NCBI GenBank assembly: GCA_004298625.1
Contig: SCSY01000239.1
Span: forward strand, 1 to 8,100
From: Nitrospirota bacterium
GTDB lineage: Bacteria; Nitrospirota; Thermodesulfovibrionia; Thermodesulfovibrionales; UBA1546
Direction: 5' to 3'
DNA: 8,100 bases
The translations under genes were made by a program, and so were the position numbers. Positions 1-3,872 of this stretch are shown one piece after another (position 1 is the stretch's first letter; each line of letters begins with the position of its first letter). A model generated the notes under the pieces. The model was given only the letters and a program-made list of their open reading frames with translations. It made no database searches and was not told the origin of the DNA.

Positions 1-418
1 AGCCAGACTTGCACGTGAAGCGGAAAAACAAGGCATTGATGTGATTATAGCGGGAGCGGGTGCGGCAGCACACCTGGCCGGGGTTATTGCAGCCCATACA
101 GTACTGCCGGTAATAGGAGTGCCGATAAATTCTTCGCCTTTGCAGGGCTTTGATGCCCTGTTTTCCACGGTTCAGATGCCTCCGGGAATCCCGGTAGCCA
201 CAATGGCGGTAGGAAAGGCAGGCGCCAAAAATGCGGCTATTTTTACGGCTGAGATTTTAGGAAGAAAAGATGCAAAGATTGCAAGGAAACTAAAAGACTA
301 TAAAAAGAAAATGGCAGAAGAAGTTGAAAAAAAAGCAAAGGCGCTAAGTAAGGGTCAAAGCATCAAAAAGTTATCTCCTCGGCGATTCGCCCCAGGCGAA
401 AAGGGTCAAAGTTCGTAG
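1..418 (+). CDS. purE: 5-(carboxyamino)imidazole ribonucleotide mutase PurE, class I, C-terminal part (5' end outside window)
   Basis: The open frame enters from the left edge (first full codon at position 2) and gives 138 residues ending in TAG. PurE converts N5-CAIR to CAIR in de novo purine synthesis, in the cytoplasm as an octamer. The fragment aligns from memory with E. coli PurE from just before the glycine-rich IIAGAG..AAHL loop, through GVPINSSPLQGFDAL and the QMPPGIPVATMAVGKAGAKNA signature, to the helical C-terminus. The N-terminal GSxSD and SAHRTP segments, roughly 50 residues, lie outside the window. The AAHL form of the loop and the QMPxGIPV stretch point to the bacterial class I enzyme rather than the AIR carboxylase form. 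The tail after KALS (KGQS...KGQSS) is unusual and coincides with an 11-bp direct repeat at 350-360 and 401-411. The stop overlaps the GTG of the next gene by one base, so the pair is probably co-transcribed. Confidence 0.96.
   Translation, partial: ARLAREAEKQGIDVIIAGAGAAAHLAGVIAAHTVLPVIGVPINSSPLQGFDALFSTVQMPPGIPVATMAVGKAGAKNAAIFTAEILGRKDAKIARKLKDYKKKMAEEVEKKAKALSKGQSIKKLSPRRFAPGEKGQSS
350..411. repeat. In-frame 11-bp direct repeat flanking a small hairpin, inside the purE 3' end
   Basis: AAGGGTCAAAG occurs at 350-360 and again at 401-411, 51 bp apart, which is exactly 17 codons, so both copies encode KGQS. Between them, TTCGCC (386-391) and GGCGAA (395-400) form a 6-bp inverted repeat with a CCA loop. 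GGCGA at 381-385 gives an alternative pairing partner for 387-391. The arrangement looks like a small insertion with duplicated flanks, or a tandem slippage, that kept the reading frame and lengthened the PurE tail. Its origin is inference. Confidence 0.55.
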
Positions 419-1263
419 TGAAAGTTCATCTTGACTGTTATCCGTGTTTTGTCAACCAGACAAATATTGCCCTCAGGCTCGGCACGAAAAATAACGCAAA
501 GAGAGAGCATACCCTCAAGTGCATACTCAACGGCATAGGAAAGATCGATACATCAAAAACTCCGGCCCATACGACAACCTTCCTTCATAGGGAAATCCGC
601 AATCTTTTAGGCAAAGATCCTTTTAAAAATATAAAGTCCAAGTACAACGGGATCGCTTTAAGTCTTTACCCTTTCTTGAAGAAAAATGTTGAGACAAGCC
701 GCGACCCTTTATGGACGGCTTCCCGGCTTGCAATAGCCGGCAATGTTATTGATTTCGGCATATTCACATCCGTTGATATCGAAGGGACAGTGAAAAGAGC
801 TCTGAAAGGGCCGATTGCTGTAGACGATTATTCCGGATTTAAGGACGAAATTTCACGGTCGGAAAAAATACTTTATCTGCTTGATAACGCGGGAGAGATA
901 GTCTTTGACAGGATACTTATCGAAACCCTGATCTCCCTGGGGAAAAAAGTAACAGCCGTAGTAAAAGGCTCCCCGGTTATAAATGATTCCACTATCAAAG
1001 ACGCGCAGGAAACACAATTGGCCAAGACATGTAAAATCATAGACAACGGCTCTGATGCTGTTGGGACAATCCTTGAGTGGTCATCCCGGGATTTTCAGGA
1101 TGCCTTCAAAAAGGCCTCTCTCATCATCAGCAAAGGGCAGGGAAATTTCGAGACATTAACCGGCACAAAAAAGACAATATTCTACCTCTTTCAGTCCAAA
1201 TGCAACGTAGTTTCAGAAGAACTGGGACTTTCTAAGGGGTCTATGCTTTTAAAAAAATCCTGA
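418..1263 (+). CDS. DUF89 / ARMT1-like metal-dependent damage-control phosphatase, CYPC subfamily
   Basis: The 281-residue protein starts at GTG 418, overlapping the purE stop in TAGTG; an AAGGG at 401-405 is the only weak ribosome-binding candidate, 12 nt away. Family features seen: N-terminal DCYPC (Cys7, Cys10), AGNVIDFG at 107-114, LLDNAGE at 154-160 (likely metal-binding Asp156/Asn157), KGSPVIND at 183-190, and SKGQGNFE at 238-245. These are hallmarks of DUF89 proteins, which are metal-dependent phosphatases proposed to remove damaged or surplus sugar- and nucleotide-phosphates. The CxxC form matches the archaeal/bacterial subfamily I. No signal peptide is visible, so it should be cytosolic. 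Tight coupling to purE suggests a role near purine ribonucleotide metabolism, but the substrate cannot be read from sequence. The family call is firm; the reaction is not. Confidence 0.88.
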   Translation: MKVHLDCYPCFVNQTNIALRLGTKNNAKREHTLKCILNGIGKIDTSKTPAHTTTFLHREIRNLLGKDPFKNIKSKYNGIALSLYPFLKKNVETSRDPLWTASRLAIAGNVIDFGIFTSVDIEGTVKRALKGPIAVDDYSGFKDEISRSEKILYLLDNAGEIVFDRILIETLISLGKKVTAVVKGSPVINDSTIKDAQETQLAKTCKIIDNGSDAVGTILEWSSRDFQDAFKKASLIISKGQGNFETLTGTKKTIFYLFQSKCNVVSEELGLSKGSMLLKKS

Positions 1264-1277
1264 TCTGCCTCAGTTGC

Positions 1278-1297
1278 GAGTCGAGCATCCGACTTTT
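1278..1297 (+). terminator. Weak possible intrinsic terminator after the purE-DUF89 pair
   Basis: AGTCG (1279-1283) pairs with CGACT (1290-1294) around a 6-base loop. The last stem T runs into TTT, so the hairpin is followed by only a short U tract. A GU pair (1278/1295) could lengthen the stem. It sits in the 56-bp gap between two convergent genes, where a terminator is expected, but the stem is short and the U tract poor. Confidence 0.25.
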
Positions 1298-1319
1298 AGG
1301 CTGAAAAATCAGATAAGAC

Positions 1320-1643
1320 TTATCGCCTTCCGCCTCCGCCCGGCCTTCTCTCCCTGAATCCGCCTCTTTCTCTCGATGAGCCTTGCTCTCTCTGGGTCTG
1401 CGGTTTTGCTTCATTCACAACAATGCTTCTTTCCATGAAGTTGGTGCCGTTTAGCATCTCTATGGCCTTTTGCGCCTCTTCGTCAGTGTTCATCTCGACA
1501 AACCCAAAACCCCTGGCCCTGCCCGTGGCGGCATCTGTTATCAGTTTTGTAGATGCAACCTCTCCTGCCTTCGCGAAAAGTTCTTTCAGGTCATCCTCTG
1601 ACGCCTGAAACGAGATATTCCCTACATAAAGTCTCTTACCCAT
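1320..1643 (-). CDS. Small RRM-domain RNA-binding protein with Gly/Arg-rich tail
   Basis: This 107-residue protein has one RNA recognition motif: RNP2 is LYVGNI (residues 5-10) and RNP1 is RGFGFVEM (44-51), with aromatic residues Tyr6, Phe46 and Phe48 in the usual RNA-stacking places. The basic tail from about residue 84 is rich in Arg, Gly and Glu and ends GGGGRR. The layout is that of cyanobacterial Rbp / bacterial cold-inducible RRM proteins, which bind single-stranded RNA in the cytoplasm. The ATG at 1643 is set by an AGGAGG four bases upstream. It stands alone, convergent to the DUF89 gene, with a leader of unknown length. The Arg/Gly tail resembles eukaryotic and cyanobacterial glycine-rich RNA-binding proteins. 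The RNA target is unknown. Confidence 0.93.
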   Translation of the reverse strand: MGKRLYVGNISFQASEDDLKELFAKAGEVASTKLITDAATGRARGFGFVEMNTDEEAQKAIEMLNGTNFMERSIVVNEAKPQTQREQGSSRERGGFRERRPGGGGRR

Positions 1644-1647
1644 TCTT

Positions 1648-1653
1648 CCTCCT
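1648..1653 (-). promoter_or_regulatory. Shine-Dalgarno of the RRM gene
   Basis: On the minus strand AGGAGG precedes ATG by four bases, a perfect match to the anti-Shine-Dalgarno core. It fixes the start at 1643 and contrasts with several other genes in the window that have no such site. Confidence 0.85.
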
Positions 1654-1776
1654 AAAAATAAAATCCCAGAGCCCAGGCCTTGGGGAACGCTTGCATATCA
1701 GTTAATGTAATGTCATATAATTTGTTATTGTTTAGACTAAAATATGCCAGTAATCATAAGCTTTGTCAAGGAGAAA

Positions 1777-1814
1777 TTTATTCGCTGTTTATTTTCTTCT
1801 TGACAGCAAATAAA
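1777..1814. promoter_or_regulatory. Inverted repeat, candidate activator or enhancer site
   Basis: TTTATTCGCTGT (1777-1788) is the reverse complement of ACAGCAAATAAA (1803-1814) at 11 of 12 positions, with a 14-base spacer. An overlapping outer pair, TGTCAAG (1764-1770) and CTTGACA (1799-1805), is also present. The dyad centre lies about 148 bp before the start predicted from the -24/-12 element, within the usual range for NtrC-type enhancers. No binding protein can be assigned from sequence alone. Confidence 0.35.
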
Positions 1815-1917
1815 AATTATTGATATATTGAGCTAATTCCATATCCCTAAATAGGAACAAGTTCTTTAAATCAGGATAAAGTTTTATTTTGTTGCTATAG
1901 ATTTCAACGTAATTTAC

Positions 1918-1934
1918 TGGCATAAAATTTGATT
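1918..1934 (+). promoter_or_regulatory. Sigma-54 (-24/-12)-like promoter of the cytochrome gene
   Basis: TGGCAT-AAAAT-TTGATT matches the sigma-54 consensus TGGCAY-N5-TTGCW in the whole -24 box, the spacing and the TTG of the -12 box. It departs from consensus at the C of the conserved GC, which is A here. Transcription would start near 1944, leaving a leader of about 43 nt before the ATG at 1987. The -12 mismatch is at a sensitive position, so this is a candidate only. Confidence 0.4.
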
Positions 1935-1944
1935 AGTATCCATT

Positions 1945-1966
1945 AGAATTTGTTTGGAAAAATTCT
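1945..1966 (+). other. Short hairpin in the cytochrome 5' leader
   Basis: AGAATTT (1945-1951) pairs with AAATTCT (1960-1966) around an 8-base loop. If transcription begins near 1944, this hairpin would sit at the very 5' end of the mRNA, where such structures can slow decay. It is AT-rich and may be chance. Confidence 0.25.
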
Positions 1967-1971
1967 TTATG

Positions 1972-1981
1972 AAAGGGGGTG
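1972..1981 (+). promoter_or_regulatory. Shine-Dalgarno of the cytochrome gene
   Basis: AAAGGGGGTG differs by one base from the ideal AAAGGAGGTG and ends five bases before ATG 1987. It decides the start: an in-frame TTG at 1954 would put this motif inside the coding region and add 11 residues before the signal peptide. Confidence 0.85.
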
Positions 1982-1986
1982 AAAAA

Positions 1987-2295
1987 ATGAGGATTTTTAC
2001 AACGGTATTAACACTTCTGATAGCGATAGCATTTGTCGGCAGCGCAATGGCAGTTGGGACAGGAAAGACTGTTGAATTTGCAGGCGGCAAAGAAGGCAAG
2101 GTTATATTTGACGGAAAAACACATGCGGAAAAGGGCGCTAAGTGCAATGACTGTCATCCAAAGACCTTCGCAATGAAGAAAGGGACAGCAAAGATAGCAG
2201 CTCCTCACAAGGCTGGTGAATTCTGCGGGACATGCCATGACGGCAAAAAAGCATTTGCTCAGGAAGGCAATTGCGTAAAGTGCCACAAGAAATAA
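1987..2295 (+). CDS. Periplasmic c7-type triheme cytochrome c
   Basis: The 102-residue precursor has a clear signal peptide: Arg2, a hydrophobic core at 5-17, and a likely cleavage after AMA at residue 22. Three CxxCH heme sites follow: CNDCH (53-57), CGTCH (80-84) and CVKCH (96-100). Size, heme spacing and lysine-rich surface fit the c7/PpcA group of small periplasmic electron carriers, which shuttle electrons between inner-membrane and outer-membrane oxidoreductases. Only two further histidines exist (His46, His74), one fewer than full bis-histidine ligation of three hemes needs. The FxHxxH motif of PpcA reads FDGKTH here, so the first histidine is Gly43. The gene is monocistronic, with a strong ribosome binding site, a -24/-12-like promoter and a strong terminator. 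Redox partners are not in the window. Confidence 0.92.
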   Translation: MRIFTTVLTLLIAIAFVGSAMAVGTGKTVEFAGGKEGKVIFDGKTHAEKGAKCNDCHPKTFAMKKGTAKIAAPHKAGEFCGTCHDGKKAFAQEGNCVKCHKK

Positions 2296-2304
2296 TTTAG
2301 AGCA

Positions 2305-2353
2305 CAACCAATAAAAAAAGCCCCGATATTATCGGGGCTTTTTTTATTGGTTG
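2305..2353. terminator. Perfect bidirectional intrinsic terminator between cytochrome and ilvE
   Basis: Bases 2305-2327 are the exact reverse complement of 2331-2353 around an ATT loop. The GCCCCGAT/ATCGGGGC core is flanked by seven A on the left and seven T on the right, so each strand reads as a GC stem followed by a U tract. It lies 10 bp after the cytochrome stop and 18 bp beyond the ilvE stop, and serves both convergent genes. Confidence 0.95.
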
Positions 2354-2370
2354 CCTAAGCTCCTGGTCCT

Positions 2371-3285
2371 TTAAACTTTTGTAATCCAGGACTTATATTT
2401 TTTATTCCTGCCTTTTGCTATATCAAAAAATATGGTCTGCAACTTCTGTGTTATTTCACCGGGTCTGCCTTTTCCTATGGTTCTTCCGTCCACTTCGCGT
2501 ATCGGAGTAATCTCCGCAGCCGTGCCTGTAAAGAATGCCTCATCTGCAATATAAAGCTCGTCTCTTGTAAACCGCTCTTCTGCAACCTCGATTCCATTTT
2601 TGTGTGCAAGCTCCATTATGCTGTCTCTTGTTATGCCTTCGAGTATCGAAGTCAACGGCGTGGTTTTAAGCTTTCCGTTTCTCACAATAAATATATTCTC
2701 GCCGCTCCCTTCCGACACATACCCTTCTGTATCAAGCAACAGGGCTTCATCACAGCCGCATGCTATAGCCTCTCTCTTTGCAAGCTGGGAGTTGATATAA
2801 TATCCGCAAACCTTGCCCCTGCTCATCTGGGAGTTCACATGGTTTCTTATAAATGAGGATACCTTAACCCTTATGCCTTTTTTCAGGCCTTCCTCTCCGA
2901 GATATGCGCCCCAGGGCCATGCGCTGACAGCGACATTTATCGGGTTTTCTTTAGGGTATAAGCCCATAGCGCCGTATCCTATATACACGATAGGCCTTAT
3001 ATAGCATTCCTTTATCTTGTTTATCCGCACTGTCCTGACTATTGCGTCTTCTATTTCCTTTTTGGAATAAGGGATGTTCATCATAAATATATGGGCTGAT
3101 TTAAACAGTCTCTCAACATGCTCCTTAAGCCTGAATATCGCAGGCCCGCTTTTTGTCTCATAGCACCTTATGCCCTCAAACACCCCAAGCCCGTAATGAA
3201 GCGTATGCGTCATCACATGCACCTGGGCCTTATCCCAATCCACAAACTTTCCGTCCATCCATATCTTATCCGTCTTCCTTATCAT
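2371..3285 (-). CDS. ilvE: Branched-chain amino acid aminotransferase (fold-type IV PLP enzyme)
   Basis: The 304-residue protein is the normal length for IlvE, which interconverts Leu, Ile and Val with their 2-oxo acids using 2-oxoglutarate/glutamate. Class IV signatures are present: KIWMDGKFVDWDKAQVHV near the N-terminus, THTLHYGLGVFEGIR (26-40), FRLKEHVERLF (51-61), the PLP lysine Lys158 in SRGKVCGYY, EGSGENIF (192-199), LEGITRD (215-221) and FFTGTAAEITP (251-261). It is cytoplasmic. The ATG at 3285 has no visible Shine-Dalgarno; a TGtTATAGA element ends nine bases before it, so the mRNA may be leaderless. D-amino acid aminotransferase is a related alternative, but the GITRD and GTAAEITP context favours IlvE. 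The gene stands alone, divergent from the thioesterase. Confidence 0.94.
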   Translation of the reverse strand: MIRKTDKIWMDGKFVDWDKAQVHVMTHTLHYGLGVFEGIRCYETKSGPAIFRLKEHVERLFKSAHIFMMNIPYSKKEIEDAIVRTVRINKIKECYIRPIVYIGYGAMGLYPKENPINVAVSAWPWGAYLGEEGLKKGIRVKVSSFIRNHVNSQMSRGKVCGYYINSQLAKREAIACGCDEALLLDTEGYVSEGSGENIFIVRNGKLKTTPLTSILEGITRDSIMELAHKNGIEVAEERFTRDELYIADEAFFTGTAAEITPIREVDGRTIGKGRPGEITQKLQTIFFDIAKGRNKKYKSWITKV

Positions 3286-3294
3286 AGAAAATAT

Positions 3295-3303
3295 TCTATA
3301 ACA
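3295..3303 (-). promoter_or_regulatory. Candidate extended -10 promoter of ilvE
   Basis: Read on the minus strand, TG-T-TATAGA ends nine bases before the ilvE ATG. No good -35 is visible, which an extended -10 can tolerate. Transcription would start within about three bases of the ATG. TAGAAT, two bases further along, is an alternative -10. Confidence 0.35.
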
Positions 3304-3372
3304 ATCAGATAGTATAAATCCAGCTTTTAACGTCCCGGCATAATAATTTTGGCCTTAGGACGCTTTTATGCC

Positions 3373-3386
3373 CAAGCGCGCGCTTG
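3373..3386. promoter_or_regulatory. 14-bp perfect palindrome, candidate operator
   Basis: CAAGCGCGCGCTTG is identical to its own reverse complement and is much richer in GC than the surrounding intergenic sequence. Its right end supplies the TTG of the proposed thioesterase -35 box, so a bound protein would block that promoter. It also lies about 70 bp upstream of the proposed ilvE -10. No regulator is encoded next to it. Confidence 0.4.
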
Positions 3387-3413
3387 CCTTATAAACCGTT
3401 GCAATGATATATT
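3384..3413 (+). promoter_or_regulatory. Candidate sigma-70 promoter of the thioesterase gene
   Basis: TTGCCT (3384-3389), an 18-base spacer, and TATATT (3408-3413) preceded by TGA give an extended -10 promoter. The -10 box ends nine bases before ATG 3423, so the transcript would begin within a few bases of the start codon. No Shine-Dalgarno is present. Confidence 0.4.
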
Positions 3414-3422
3414 CTGTTCATT

Positions 3423-3827
3423 ATGGAACCGATAAAACTCGAAGACGATAATTACTGCTTTGCCTGCGGCAAGAAAAATCCCTGCGGTTTAAAACTTTCA
3501 TTTAATTATTCCAACGGCAAGCTTACTTCTGAATTCACGCCTTCAAAGATTTATCAGGGCTATAAGGATATAACCCATGGCGGAATAATAACAACCATCC
3601 TTGACGAGGCCATGATACAGGCTGCCATAGCAGAAGGCCTGAACCCCGTTACCGCAGAGATAAAAGTCAGGTTTAAAAAGCCGTTATTAGGCGATGGAAA
3701 AACTCTTGTTGAGGCGGAAATAACAAAAAGAGGTTCAAAGCTCATTGAAGCAACTTCCCGCCTTTTACTGAAAAGCGACGGCTCTGTTATTGCCGAGGCC
3801 TCTTCCAAGCTGATTCAGGCAAAATAA
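3423..3827 (+). CDS. PaaI-family hotdog-fold thioesterase
   Basis: The 134-residue single hotdog-domain protein has the N-terminal motif YCFACGKKNPCGLKL (residues 11-25; Cys12, Cys15, Cys21) seen in a branch of PaaI/DUF4442-like thioesterases. The conserved THGGIITTILDEAM segment (51-64) follows, where His52-Gly53-Gly54 and Asp61/Glu62 correspond to the substrate-binding helix and catalytic acidic residue. AEIKVRFKKPL (78-88) is the usual strand that follows. Members hydrolyse acyl-CoA thioesters as dimers or tetramers in the cytoplasm; the acyl group cannot be predicted. The Cys-x-x-Cys could bind metal or be redox-active, but is often simply conserved. The ATG has no Shine-Dalgarno. It precedes the kinase gene by 45 bp in the same reading frame and might be partly co-transcribed with it. 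Confidence 0.9.
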   Translation: MEPIKLEDDNYCFACGKKNPCGLKLSFNYSNGKLTSEFTPSKIYQGYKDITHGGIITTILDEAMIQAAIAEGLNPVTAEIKVRFKKPLLGDGKTLVEAEITKRGSKLIEATSRLLLKSDGSVIAEASSKLIQAK

Positions 3828-3838
3828 TACTTCATAGT

Positions 3839-3867
3839 TTATCAAACCTCCTGTTTTCTGTTATATT
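3839..3867 (+). promoter_or_regulatory. Candidate sigma-70 promoter of the kinase-regulator operon
   Basis: TTATCA (3839-3844), a 17-base spacer, and TATATT (3862-3867) preceded by TGT form an extended -10 promoter in the 45-bp gap after the thioesterase. The -10 box ends five bases before the GTG start of the kinase, placing the transcript start at or just inside the first codon. Confidence 0.35.
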
Positions 3868-3872
3868 TAAGA

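Larger units (their letters stand above)
1654..1971. other. AT-rich intergenic region between the RRM and cytochrome genes
   Basis: About 320 bases without a credible gene, between divergent reading units. I see a GC-rich patch at 1665-1685 (CCCAG..CCAGG..TTGGGG), which could fold in the RRM leader; an inverted repeat at 1777-1814; a -24/-12-like element at 1918-1934; and a short hairpin at 1945-1966. The reverse-strand open frame at 1914-2147 has no family features and overlaps the cytochrome start. No tRNA-like or other structured RNA was recognised. Confidence 0.7.

Noticed and set aside
1680..1694. Second -24/-12-like site (TTGGGGAACGCTTGC)
   Set aside because: The spacing between GG and GC is one base short; sigma-54 is strict about this spacing.
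1954..1986. Upstream TTG start adding 11 residues to the cytochrome
   Set aside because: The near-perfect Shine-Dalgarno at 1972-1981 would fall inside the coding region, and the extension would come before a normal signal peptide.
2008..2307. 99-residue reverse-strand open frame opposite the cytochrome
   Set aside because: It mirrors the cytochrome coding region and starts inside the terminator stem; the forward gene has signal peptide, three CxxCH motifs and a strong ribosome binding site.
3350..3364. -24/-12-like site TTGGCCTTAGGACGC before the thioesterase
   Set aside because: The GC falls one base too early, and an extended -10 sigma-70 promoter further downstream is a better fit.
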